Under the pieces are notes generated by a model. The model was not told the DNA's origin. It made no database searches and saw only the letters and a list, made by a program, of their open reading frames with translations. A program made the translations under genes and the position numbers. Positions 1 through 11,016 of a DNA stretch of 64,000 nucleotides are shown piece after piece. Origin of the DNA: Lentinus brumalis (lineage: Eukaryota > Basidiomycota > Agaricomycetes > Polyporales > Polyporaceae); assembly GCA_001792895.1 (NCBI GenBank), contig MARA01000011.1, positions 868,001 through 932,000 of the forward strand, read 5' to 3'. The first letter of the stretch is position 1. Every line of letters starts with the position of its first letter.

Positions 1-723
1 CTTGTCTCGTCGTCCGCTCACTTTGTACATTGCGCTTTTGTGGATTATTTATGTCTTAGAGCTTCGTGGACGATTCAACTTCACTGCAGTCTGGGCACTT
101 CGAGCGAGCGACGGCAAGGCATATTGGCATATGTATAGAAATGCGACGTGAGGTAGTTATGTACAGTGCAAGCGTGATATTGACGAGAGCGCGGGTATGG
201 GGAATGTACAACAACGCACACATCGCACTGTGTGTACGCGTGTACCGACAACTGGATGCGTGTAAGTAGCAAAGCGAGGTGCAAGATGATACAACGGGAG
301 GACTGGAGGCTAAGAAGCATTAGACATTATACGACAAAGGTCCTATGCATATGGGGTGGCAGGCAACGCCGCAGCAGAGGCTCTAACCCCCAAGGACAGC
401 AACAAGTACACTGCCCCGCTGCGGCGGTCCGCCACGGAGATGCAAGAAATAACGAGGGGAGATGGAGGATGAAAGGACAGAGACGAGGTAGCGCTGCGTG
501 AGGATGATAAGTAGGTATGATCAAGAAAGGGTAAGGGGATTGCGATTAGCGATCACAAGGCCGTAACATTCATAAAGAGCAGGCGACAGCAAGCAAAAAA
601 CAATGCAAAGTGCAAACGCACAGTTCATAAGTGGATCGTAAGATTGGGAGTGGGGGGCAGGAGGGCAGCTACAGCGGTGATGTCAGTGGATGCTGCAAAG
701 GTGTAAAAATCACGGCGCCGTAC
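1..723. other. No gene recognised; 3' flank of the first gene
   Basis: No reading frame here has recognisable homology or convincing codon structure. The stretch lies downstream of the minus-strand hypothetical gene at 724-3099 and probably contains its 3' UTR. Only short open frames without family resemblance are present. Confidence 0.5.
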
Positions 724-3099
724 CTAATTGGCGGCGCTGACCTCCCATCCGAGGGTGCTCCGCCCGATGCCCTCCCAGGCGACGCCGAGCATCTTCTCCT
801 TGCCGGCAGCCATAGTGCCGTCGCGCGCTCGCTGCCAAGAGAGAGCGTGCGTTTGGCAGACGTTGTGCAGCGCCTGGAGTCGGAGAAGAATGGGGTTCGC
901 GATAGGACGCATGCGCGAGAGGCGCATGTTCGGCTGGAATTGGGGCCGGAAGGGAGAGCGAGGGAGAACGGGCGGGAGGGGGAACACGCGCTCATATGAA
1001 GGAAGCGTGTCTGTAGAAGGAGGGCACAGGGGAATGAGGGTGCGCTGGTACCGATGCATCTCCTCGTCGAGAGTCTGATCCGCCGCCGTGAAGACGTTCA
1101 CGTCGAGCGGGGATGCGCGGTAGCCCGCCGGCTTGAGGCCAACGTTGAAACCGTCGGGCACAGACGAGTAGCGTACACGTGCAGAGCGGACAGGTGACCG
1201 CGAAGGAGAGCGTGACGTAGACCGCGACGGCGATCGAGTGTAGAGGTCGACACCGGCAGAGAACATAGTCGCCTTGACGTATGCACGCTGGAACTGGGCA
1301 GCGAGGTCCACCATAGTGGAAACGGAGCGACTAACCCGGTCGGCGAGACTCGATGAGCCTCGCGGTGGAGAGTCGTCCGAGGGTGACCAATCCATGTGTC
1401 GTGTGAGAGGACGACCCCGACTGAGCGCGACAGGCTCCCTGCGCTTAGGCTTCGGGGGTGTGGGGAGCACGAGGGGATGCTCGGCAGCAGGAACGCTTGG
1501 CGTCACGGGCGGCTTGGAGGACTGTCTGCGTGTACGCAAGGGAGAGTCCGAAGGTGGAGAGTTGGACAGAGGCCCAGAGAGGATGATGGTCGCCTTGGAA
1601 GCGGCAAGAGGAGACGACGAAGGTGTGGTCAAAGCCGTGGACGTGGAGCGGAAGGAGCTCTTGCTCCCGAACGAGAACCAAGAGCCGGTGCGAGTGGCAG
1701 TAGAGACAGATGAAGACGTGGCCGACGACGTACTCGACACGGAGTCCATCGTCGACGACCGAGCGATCCTGGCGGCCACTGGGTTCTTCATCCTCTGCCT
1801 TCGCCGCACTGTCTCTGAAGCATCATCGCGAGTTTTGCCCTTCACCTCCGACTTCTCGACCGGCTCCAGCAGGGACGCCAGAAGCCCTGCTTGGTGGGGC
1901 TTGCAACGCGCGTAGGGTCGGCTGTGCTCCTCCTCGACAAACAAGGGGCCGTGCATGGCGGTAAGGACGTCAGAGAAACTGACAGACCGCGAGATACTCT
2001 TCACGTGCTGCAAGACGAGTTCGCGTTGTGCTCGTGGGAGAGAGAGATTGTCTTTGTCGATGGGTGAACGACTGGACGGTGGGGAGAGAGACAAGGGGCG
2101 AGATGGAGGCGACGGCATGATGTCGTACAGGAACAGGGCGTTATCATCGGTCTTCTCGTTCGCATGGGTGGGCTTGGGAAACCTTGCATCGGCGTTCCGC
2201 AGTGAATCATAGCAGACGAGCAGACGGGTTTGGCCGCTTGCTATCCTTAGCTGGGAGCCGCGGGCGGCCCGCGCGGCTTCGGCCTTGCGGAGTCGCTCGC
2301 GCTCGCGCTCCTTGTCGCGACGCTCTGCCGCCCGTTGCTGGCGATGGGCCTCCTCCTTGGCTCGCGTGACGCGTTCGCGTTCGCATTTGAGTCTTCGCAG
2401 ACTGTTCTCCCATCGCCTCTCGAGCTGGCGCAATTTCTCCTCTCGCTCTCGCCGCTTCTGCGCCTCGCGTGCGCGACGTTCGGCCTCCTGTACGCGCGCT
2501 TCGGTCTCGGCGTCCAGGCGAAGGCCGCCTTCGGGTACGAAGGAGCTGGAGAAATCCTCGTCGCGTACCTGCGCGATGCGGGGGTCGTCGTCGCCGTCGA
2601 CCTCGATGCCCCGGAGCTTGAGCAGGAGAACCTTGGCGAGATGCATGTCCTCCAGCGCGTACGCGACGTGCATCCGGTCTTGCAGAGAGCGAGGCGGTGA
2701 TGGCGGCGAGTCATAGTAGTCAAGTGGACGTTCGAGCGCATAGCGTTGGTCAGAGTCCGGAGGCGTTATGGGACCGAGCGGAGTCGGGTCGGAGGCGTCG
2801 GAAAGGACACTGCTGGAGGACTGGGTGCGTGGGATGGTGTCCGACGGTGACGTGGACAGAGAAGATGTATCATTGTGGGGAGAGGGTGGTGGTGGACGGC
2901 GTGACGAGGACGCGACAGGTTGGGGGGCGCGGTCGCGTGGGTCACGGAGAGGTGGTTTGTGCGTACCAGGAAGGGGCGCAGGGCTGGCGCAGAGGGTGTC
3001 GCGGTGGCTAGCACAAGGGCGGGCAGAGTCTGTGCTGTGGCGGGCCCTGCGCGCGAGGGCAATGGGAGAGACGTCTCTGGAGCGGCCGCGGCGGTCCAT
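724..3099 (-). CDS. Hypothetical Ser/Pro/Arg-rich protein with central coiled coil
   Basis: A single uninterrupted 791-codon frame with a genuine ATG at 3099 and a stop at 724-726. I do not recognise a named family. Residues 1-110 are disordered and rich in Ser, Pro and Arg. Residues of about 120-170 form a short ordered block containing YALEDMHLAKVLLLKLRGIE. Residues of about 195-285 are strongly charged (EAERRAREAQKRREREEK and similar) and are predicted to form a long helical or coiled-coil segment. The rest is low-complexity Ser/Thr/Pro sequence with an RS-like run (SPSRSTSRSPSRSP). A more ordered C-terminal block of about 130 residues begins near YRASPLDVNVFTAADQTLDEEMHRYQRTLIPLCPP. It has the look of a basidiomycete-restricted protein. 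No transmembrane segment or signal peptide is visible. The length, real start codon and intact frame support a true gene, but the function is unknown. Confidence 0.75.
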   Translation of the reverse strand: MDRRGRSRDVSPIALARRARHSTDSARPCASHRDTLCASPAPLPGTHKPPLRDPRDRAPQPVASSSRRPPPPSPHNDTSSLSTSPSDTIPRTQSSSSVLSDASDPTPLGPITPPDSDQRYALERPLDYYDSPPSPPRSLQDRMHVAYALEDMHLAKVLLLKLRGIEVDGDDDPRIAQVRDEDFSSSFVPEGGLRLDAETEARVQEAERRAREAQKRREREEKLRQLERRWENSLRRLKCERERVTRAKEEAHRQQRAAERRDKERERERLRKAEAARAARGSQLRIASGQTRLLVCYDSLRNADARFPKPTHANEKTDDNALFLYDIMPSPPSRPLSLSPPSSRSPIDKDNLSLPRAQRELVLQHVKSISRSVSFSDVLTAMHGPLFVEEEHSRPYARCKPHQAGLLASLLEPVEKSEVKGKTRDDASETVRRRQRMKNPVAARIARSSTMDSVSSTSSATSSSVSTATRTGSWFSFGSKSSFRSTSTALTTPSSSPLAASKATIILSGPLSNSPPSDSPLRTRRQSSKPPVTPSVPAAEHPLVLPTPPKPKRREPVALSRGRPLTRHMDWSPSDDSPPRGSSSLADRVSRSVSTMVDLAAQFQRAYVKATMFSAGVDLYTRSPSRSTSRSPSRSPVRSARVRYSSVPDGFNVGLKPAGYRASPLDVNVFTAADQTLDEEMHRYQRTLIPLCPPSTDTLPSYERVFPLPPVLPRSPFRPQFQPNMRLSRMRPIANPILLRLQALHNVCQTHALSWQRARDGTMAAGKEKMLGVAWEGIGRSTLGWEVSAAN

Positions 3100-6000
3100 G
3101 TTGGGAGCGCGGAGGCGTGACTGGGAGGAAGGGGAAGGAGATCAGAGAAGGGACGGTGACGACAAGAACGGGCTTATACGTACGCACGAGAGAGACGGGG
3201 GATGGGAATCGCAGTGTCCGAGATTGAGCAGTGCAGACCTCCGCGGCAGATATGAGCGATTGGGCGATGCCTCGAGGCGGCGTCTCGTGCCTCTGGTGAT
3301 CGCACAGGCCACAACTTCGAAGCCTCCTCCCAGAATGCAGACGAGATATACCAGCAGAGGCTCTCGTGAGCTTGCGAAGGACCTCATATGTGGCGTGCAA
3401 AAGGGGCTCAATCCGGGCGTCTACTGTCCCGCCGCTTCATGCAACAATCATCCGTCCGGTGGCCCATTCTCCGGATCCTTTGTCCCCCTTCCATCCTGCA
3501 TTGTGTCTCCTGCCCACAATAAGCCACAGATCCTCACGACGACGACCCCACCGAACGCGAAGCTGCTCGTTCGCACCCAAGAATGCATTCACGCGGCCAT
3601 CCATCCTCCAAGCCCTTTGCGGCGTGCTCGCAGAGCATTCCATTCTCCTCCTAGTTCTCCTAGGATCTCTGGACCCACTCGCCGCTCTAACCTCCCAGCG
3701 CAATTCCCTTCTCTGACTCCCGTTCCGAGTGCAGTCCAGGCCACCTCGTCGGACCGACATATCAGCAGATAAACAAACCTTCCGTCATGTCGTGGGACCA
3801 CTCTCCTTGACTCCCGTTGCGACGAGCAATATATGGCGAGTACAGTCAGTTAGCCTACGACGACTTCCGCAACATGCCGCCACGTCCCTGCGCCACTGCT
3901 CTTGCAGCATGTGCTTCCGACCGAGGTCTCCCGCTCATCAATTCACCGACACGGCCCCACCGGCATCTGCCTCACCTCCGTGTGCGTCTGCAGCATCCCC
4001 GCGCCATCTCAGGATCGTCTGTCCCAATGCGGAGAACGCCCTGCGGCCCAGGTCCCGTCTCTCGACTTGGCCCTCTGCCCTGCTTCCCCAGCCACCTCAT
4101 ACTGGCTCCCGCATCTCCTCTCTTGCGCTCCTCCCGACCACGGTAACTGCGCCCGCCACGGAGTGAATACACGCTTAAGATTCTATGTCGCTGTGTTCCC
4201 AGCTGCCGCGTACATCCCATCGAACAGGACGGGGGTCCCAGGCTGTCCACCCCATACGGCACGCTCGCTGTGCACGCTGCGTGCTTCCCCAACGCTCTTC
4301 GTCCCGCACCGACCGATGCACTTTCCCAACGACCTCCTCTCCGTGCTGCAGCGCGTTCCTGCCCCTATCCGAACTCTGCCAGTCGGGACCGCCAACCGAA
4401 GAAGAGGCGTCCTCATATCTTCTTGTATCGCGCGTACGTAGAGTACTCGGAATAGGTCCCAGCGCTCTAGAATAGCCCTCGGGAGATGAGATGCGGATGT
4501 TGAGCGTTCTTGATCACAGTCGTTCGATACCACTGCTGTCTGTTATCTCGTCGAGTCTGTGCAACACAAGATCCGGCTGTCGAGGCCTATCTGGTTCCTC
4601 GGAGGTCCAACGTCAACGCAAGCCCTTTGCCGTGTGGCAGCCCACAAGTATGCGAGAACGGCGGTGTACTGTCATCGAAGTGCGGGCGGCGCCAATGTCC
4701 GCTGCGCTGCAGCGCCCGTCCATGACATGCCTTCCCAAGCTTGGGTGGCAACAGTCGATCTCCAGCACCAGAGCTAGCTCTACAATTGCCTCCGCGGCGC
4801 GCTGCAGGCCTACGAGATCGGACATCATGGCACTGGGGAAGACCTGCCTTTGCTGATACGCTCTGTCCGCCAGGCCCGCCGCGGAACGCATCTGTGACAC
4901 ATGCACTGCGGCACGTGTGGGCGAGCGACATGCAAGCCAGGGAGGAGAAGATGGGACGGCTCCACTACGCCTGAGACTAGTGTTGCGATGGGCCGGATAG
5001 AACGGTCGTCTCTCCTGCCACGCCGCAAATCCATCAGCAGATTCAGCACCGTCCACGCCGTCCTGCAAACATGAGGCTGCTTGTCGCTCGTCCGCGGACG
5101 CGGCCTGCCCCCACGCTCCCCGAATGCGCATAACAGAACCAGCAGCCTCTCCGCGGGAGCTGTCCTGGTCCGATTCTCACGTTCATGTCGCCTGCAGTAC
5201 TACGCCCCAGCCAGCATGAACGCACGCTGATGCGCAGCTATATCCAGCTAGATCGCTCTGATTCGCCTGCGGCTGCGTAGTGGCAACTGGGACGCGTAGG
5301 CGAGTCATCCCACCGTCATGCCGCCCGATCTTGGCTATTTTGTGGCTGACTATACCGTAGCTAGGCGAACACGCAAATGAGACGATGTGGTGTGCGTACA
5401 TATCGCACTCGCGCGAATATGACCAGCTTTGCATGGAGCGGCATCTACATGGGCCTGACACTGATGCAAGACGAGAAAGCTCGAGGACGCGGGACAAGTT
5501 ACGATGGAATCGGAATTGCGTCGAGTACGTAGTGGTCCCTGCCCTCAACTCAAGGCTCCCACTCAAGCCCTCGGAGCAGGGCGAGAAGTAACCAACCGGC
5601 GGCGGGTGGCAGGCGTCGTCTTCACAATGGCCGCAAATGTGTCCGTCGCCTTACGTCTAACCATCTGTGCTACGCGACGGAATGCCAACCACAACGTGCA
5701 TCTCCTCGTTCTCGCCAAATGCGAAAGCTGGCTCTAGACGTTTCGTGCAGAGGATGCCGGTGAGTCAAACCACCCCTCCTTCTGTCGTGTGACCATGTCT
5801 CTCAGGTCTCGCCCTTGGGTTGTAGGGTCCGAAGGCCTGCGTGCTGAGGCTCTCGCTCGCAGGAACGCCCCAAGGCAACGTCGGAGCGCCTTCGTGCTAC
5901 CCGCTGAGGACTGAACGTGAACAGCCGATCTCGAGATCCGTTGGGAAGAAGAGCTCGGCAGGCCGCCTCGTGACGACACTCGTCTTCTCTCTCGCACTCC

Positions 6001-9000
6001 ATGGGTGAGTGTATGCCATTCTTACGCGATGCCCCCCGCCACATCAGGTCCTCGTCGTCGGGTGGTGGGTAGCTGGTCGTGATCATCCACCGATTCGTTG
6101 CGAGATGAGGGATCATCTGAGTGTCACGCGCCGCTGGTTGTAGGCGAGACTGCCCACAGGAAGAACCGGTGTTCGACTCTTCCTTCACCTTGCATCCTGC
6201 AGTAGAGAGCCCTTCCAGGCTTCGCGGCAGGATGCGATTGTATAGCTGCAGCTGCCCGTCGTCGCTTCGTCCACAAGCGGATTGATTTGCGCGCATATAG
6301 TAGCATGCGCCCTCCCCATCCTGTCACGGAGCCCTCAGAATCGCGTAGGCTCACATGCCGTGGGTGCTGCAGGTTCTCGACTTCACGGACTCGCTGTCGA
6401 ACTTGTCGCACATGTCTGTCAGGCGACTCTGACGCATACTGACCACCACAGATCCTGCTCTGGAGATCGCACAATGCCGCAGCGCTCAGAAATCTTCGAG
6501 GCGAACCCCCATCGGAGTGAGTTCAAGGCTCCGTTCCGCTTCCAATGTACGTTCTGCATTGCACTACTCCCACATGCTTGCCTGATCCAGCCTTTGGGCC
6601 TCAGTCTCGTAGGAGCAGGCTCGTTTCCTCAGGATGCTGCATTCTCATCTTCGCTGGATCCTGCTGCGAAGTGACCCCGGATTTGCAAGCTGCTACGGTG
6701 GCGTCAACTCTACCGCAAACCCCGTCACTCTGGATGGTTCAACCACAGCACACGCGTCTTCCATTCTTACGATACGCATCCAAGAACATCGTAATCGCGC
6801 AATCTGTCCGCTCCCGACTCAGGAGCGTCCACATCCATGCCCGCCGAAGGCCAGGATAGCTTCTTGAGCTTACTCGCTCTTCCCCAGATTTTCATCGTGC
6901 GCTGTCGTGGAACCGCAGCCCGATTCTCTCCCCTTCCCCTGTCCTCTCCGTGCCCGCTGGTGCAGTCCCACGCGCCGCCCACGTCAGGTCCAAGCTCTAG
7001 GTTCAACGCCGATGTGGTTCAGAAGCTTCTCAATAATGGCGGCCAGCACACCCGTCTTCGATCGACTCCGCGACGGTGCCCCGACGGTGTGCTAGGGCTT
7101 CATTTAACACGGCCTAGAAGGTTTGGTTGCCTTCCATGCCACCCCCAGGATTCCGGAGTACCCCTGGAACTGCCCCGTGACCCCGTCGCGGAGGACCACT
7201 CAAGGGTCGGCAGAAGCGCCAGCTACTATCGTCCGACCCTTAGCTGACCGTCGAGCACGCTGCGCTGTCGCAGACAACAGGGATGGCTGTCGCTTCAGGT
7301 CTCTTCAGGTACGCACCGTGTGGGACGGCATGAACGTGGCCGATGGTCGATGGAACTGATCTGGTATCCATTCAGTATCGAACTCAGCGAAGGGGGCATG
7401 TTTCGACGCATCTGCGTCCGCGAACGCTGCCTCCCTCCTCCATCTGTGCAAGAGATCACAGGCGTCGAGTGCAATCGCATGCTCGAGACGATGATCGATT
7501 GATAGCGAGTGCGTGTCCTACACTCGCTGTGGTGCCGCCGCCTACAAACCCTGGCTACGACAACATCTTATTTTCTGTGCTTCTTGTGGCTGAAGTTGTG
7601 GGCGTATGGACGGGCGGACCTTCCAAATATATCCTTGTGGACGAGGACGAGGACGGTACTGGTGGCGACGTGTATCTCTCCCCTCCAGTCTAATCGATAA
7701 CGTCTTTGCAAGAGGAACTCCGGTTCAAGGTGTTAGCCCCGCACGGGGCGCCGTACGGTCTCGAGGTCAGTGTGGTCCATCTGCCACCATCTGACGATGC
7801 TGTCAAGCCCCTTATCCTCCACGGGCATATACTCACCACGTCTCGTTCTGCATTCCCTATGCGCGCGACGATCTGTGGGGTTCGACTACTTTCAGTGCCG
7901 CACACATTCATCAAGGCTCTGCGGGATCTGCCTCAGTCAAGTGGGAATGCCGTCATATACAATCCTCGGCATTCCATCACCGACGCGACGTTGTACAAAA
8001 TGCCTATGACTTCGGGCAGCGCCAGGCCCTTGCTACGTTCAATACAATTCCCCCGACTTCCCGCATCCGGATTCTCCCCGCGTCTTTCCCCATGTATCAC
8101 CCGCTGATCCGCCGAAGCGTTCCGCTCTGCAGCCCTCTTCAGATCGTGTCGCGCATACGACGCTCACTCAGGTCTAGCCCGGCGTCGACGGGCATGGCTG
8201 CAATACGACCGGTCGGAGTCTTCTTATCTCCCATAGCCTCAAGGACGATGAAACGTCGATGCCCGCACCCGCTGCATATTCTAATAGATGGGATCCACCA
8301 TGACGTCGTAACTTACTCAAGGAACAATACGTGAACGCCGCGCGTTCTCTCTTGGTTCGCCATCATGCATCAGGTTCCTTGGACTCTCTTGCCCCTCGAG
8401 GATCGATGATACACCACAACGTGGCCGCGACGCACCGGACGCAGTGCACCTCCGTTTCACCGACATTAGTGAGCTGACCTGGGCCGCCCGGGTCCACGAA
8501 CATCTCCCTGGGCAGGTTCGGCAACTCCTTACCTGTAGAATGTTCATTTGCACACTATGACAGTGGTAGAAGAAAAAATGAGAGAGATGACGATGGGCTG
8601 GTCTGTCTATCCTCGCCGTCGACTCATAGGATGGCAGCACTCTGCCGGCATCTAGGTTCGAGAACATGGAAATACAAGTTAAAGTGAACGAAGAAGTGCC
8701 AGTCTGACAACATGATAACACCGGAACATGCGTATTCGCACAAAAGACACGTCACCGCTGCGTGCGACTGGCAGGGCAGAGATGGAAAGAATGCGACAAA
8801 AAGGAGCGGGGGAGATAGTGGGCTGGACGTTGACGCCTCCACCCAACTGGACTAGAGACCTTTCTCAGTGGGAATATCGGCACAACGAGGGGGATGTAGA
8901 GGTGCCCCAGACGCTACGAGAGCGGGTGAGCCATCTAGATAGTTCTCTTGCACGTACTTAGGAATTTGTGAGCTTGCGTGTGTTTGGCAGCAGCATCGGG

Positions 9001-9246
9001 GAAGGAGCCCGGTGCACCTGCCGAGGTGGCGCGGACGATGTAGGGGCAGCTGTGAGCCTCGATCAGACGATGTTTCTGAACCGCACGACACACCAGCCGA
9101 AACAAACGAACTCACGGATGCGGCAAAAAAGAAGATACTCGTGATGGAAGTGTGGCGCAAGGTTCAGGGTTCGGCACGTCGACGGTTACCGCACAGGCCG
9201 GGTAGTGGTCCGCAGAGCGACGGAGGGATTGCGATGAGTGGGAGAA
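3100..9246. other. 6.1 kb gene-poor stretch, C-rich plus strand
   Basis: No exon chain could be assembled here with resemblance to a known protein. Open frames are all below about 180 codons, overlap on both strands and lack consistent splice signals. Much of 3.2-8.3 kb has a visibly C-rich, G-poor plus strand. That could mark a decayed Ser/Pro-rich coding sequence, an old repeat or a non-coding transcript. A frame at 7706-8107 (containing LAPHGAPYGLEVSVVHLPP) is the most protein-like piece, but I cannot assign it. I see no terminal repeats or target-site duplications. Confidence 0.4.
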
Positions 9247-10752
9247 CTACATGCCACCGCCAGCGGAGTACGCCCTTGGGCGACCCATGCGCGGACGCGA
9301 CCACTCCCGACTTCGCCGCCGAGCATCCTGCTCCGCCTTCGCAGACCTCGGTGAAGGAGGGACGACTTCCTCAAGAGCACCCGCAAGAGAGCTCGAAGAA
9401 TAGTTCACAACGGCGCCGGAACCTGCGGAGAGGAGGAGAGCTGAGAAGTTGAGCAATGCTCTGTTGGTCGACGCGAAGGTGACCGTCTTCTGCACCGGGT
9501 TCGGTTTTGGAGCTTGTTGGGAGCTCGGCCGGTCTAGAAGCGTGTCATCGCGCAGAACGGGGCTCGCCAGTATGTCCTTCAACTCGAGGCACAAGCCTTG
9601 CTCAGGGAGAGAGGTTGCGAAACCATCATCCAGTAGGCAGAATGAACTGTCAGAGTAGGACGAAGTCGCCAGGCCCATAGAGTCGAAGGAAGAATCTGAG
9701 AAGGTATCATAGGTCGTCCCAGTGAACTGCGACTGGTGTCCCGAGGGAGAGATTTCGACATCGTGCAAAGGAAGAGCTACGGAGATAGGAGCCGAAGTTA
9801 CAGCGAAATCACCAGGAAGGAGTCGCTCGTAGTAGATCTCGGCTTGCTTCGCCATGTATGCGCCATACGTCCCGATGCACTCTTGAAGTCCGTTGGCAGG
9901 TCCCAGAACACGAGAGAGCGTATCGTAGTAGGACAGGCGTTGCGTCCGATCAAGCGTCACATCGCCGTAGGAAGGGACAACTGAGTTGATCTGCGGGTCA
10001 CTGAGCGTACGCGAGAAGCCAGGCGGCAGTCGTTGCATGCCCGATACCGCGCACCCTTGCCCGATAATTTCGCTAGCGGGCGCGAACGTCCACGGACGAA
10101 GGTCCTGGTCCTCTTCGTCGACGGTCTTCGCGGCCGGCAACACGACCGGGGGCATCATGGCAGAGTTAGGCTCAGTACGCCCGGGTTCGACAGGCTTGAC
10201 AGGCTGCGCCTTGCTGGGACGAGGACGAGCTTTCGCGATCGGAGGCGCGGGTGCGACACGGCGGCGCACTACACGTCTCTGGACACCAGAAGAGGTCAAT
10301 ATATGCGCATCTAATCGTGTGTCTAGGTCGAGAAGACCCACATTCAGGCGCATCGCGTCGGTCTTCAACTCGACGGTGGCACGCTTGTCTTCCTTGGTGA
10401 CCCGGAGGCCCTTGCTATGAAACCAATCGTAGATATGTCGTCGGTCGACGTTGTATCGCTCCTGAACTTCCTGCCGTATGGCGAACGAGGGCATCTCAAT
10501 GACGCCAGGCTGCACGTGTCTCTCCAGCTCGGCAACCAGCTCAGGTCCGAGTCGAACGGCAAGACTCTCAGGATTGACGCGACGTCTTGTCGACGCTGGC
10601 AGTGTGGGAAGCTCCAGGGTATCCAGAAGGAGATTTCTGGTTTGCGGGTCCTCCGCGGTCATGCTCCTGCTGAGGCGGTAGGGTTCAGTGTCTGATGGTG
10701 CGCAACGCTTGCCGAGAACGGTGGTTTCGCGGTTAGAGAGCGTGTGGACCAT
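9247..10752 (-). CDS. Homeodomain-like DNA-binding protein (putative transcription factor)
   Basis: An intronless frame of 501 residues. I chose the ATG at 10752 because it sits in a strong context (CACCATGG) and the frame upstream of it is proline-rich non-conserved sequence. Residues of about 65-120 resemble a divergent homeodomain: a helical region (LGPELVAELERHVQ), a second helix (SFAIRQEVQERYNV) and a recognition-helix-like DRRHIYDWFHSKGLRV. The WF pair sits where homeodomains have WFxNxR, but the usual Asn is replaced by His. The C-terminal 380 residues are disordered with Arg/Pro patches and a Ser-rich acidic stretch that could be an activation region. Role as a transcription regulator is inferred from the fold resemblance only. 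It shares strand with the three genes that follow at higher coordinates but is separated by normal intergenic spacing. Confidence 0.6.
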   Translation of the reverse strand: MVHTLSNRETTVLGKRCAPSDTEPYRLSRSMTAEDPQTRNLLLDTLELPTLPASTRRRVNPESLAVRLGPELVAELERHVQPGVIEMPSFAIRQEVQERYNVDRRHIYDWFHSKGLRVTKEDKRATVELKTDAMRLNVGLLDLDTRLDAHILTSSGVQRRVVRRRVAPAPPIAKARPRPSKAQPVKPVEPGRTEPNSAMMPPVVLPAAKTVDEEDQDLRPWTFAPASEIIGQGCAVSGMQRLPPGFSRTLSDPQINSVVPSYGDVTLDRTQRLSYYDTLSRVLGPANGLQECIGTYGAYMAKQAEIYYERLLPGDFAVTSAPISVALPLHDVEISPSGHQSQFTGTTYDTFSDSSFDSMGLATSSYSDSSFCLLDDGFATSLPEQGLCLELKDILASPVLRDDTLLDRPSSQQAPKPNPVQKTVTFASTNRALLNFSALLLSAGSGAVVNYSSSSLAGALEEVVPPSPRSAKAEQDARRRSREWSRPRMGRPRAYSAGGGM

Positions 10753-11016
10753 GGTGACAAGAGACAAGTTGCGTCGGCAGACGGCAGGGTTCGCAGGCGG
10801 AGTGGTGGGAGGAGGCAAGGAGGAGGTCAAGGCCTTCGAGCTGGGGGTCGCGGGGTAACATACGTGCCCTGGACCCCGGACACCACTGTCACACCTGCCG
10901 AATAACAATAGACAAGCAGACAAGAAAGTTCATGCATGTATAGTACGGCACGAAGGTCAACAGCGTCCCAGAGAGTGGGCACATCGTCTAATCAGATATA
11001 TGTAGATTAGCCAGCG

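Noticed and set aside
2768..3772. 334-codon plus-strand frame overlapping the 5' end of the first gene
   Set aside because: It lies opposite the conserved-looking hypothetical gene, its sequence is low-complexity, and it has no splice or domain support.
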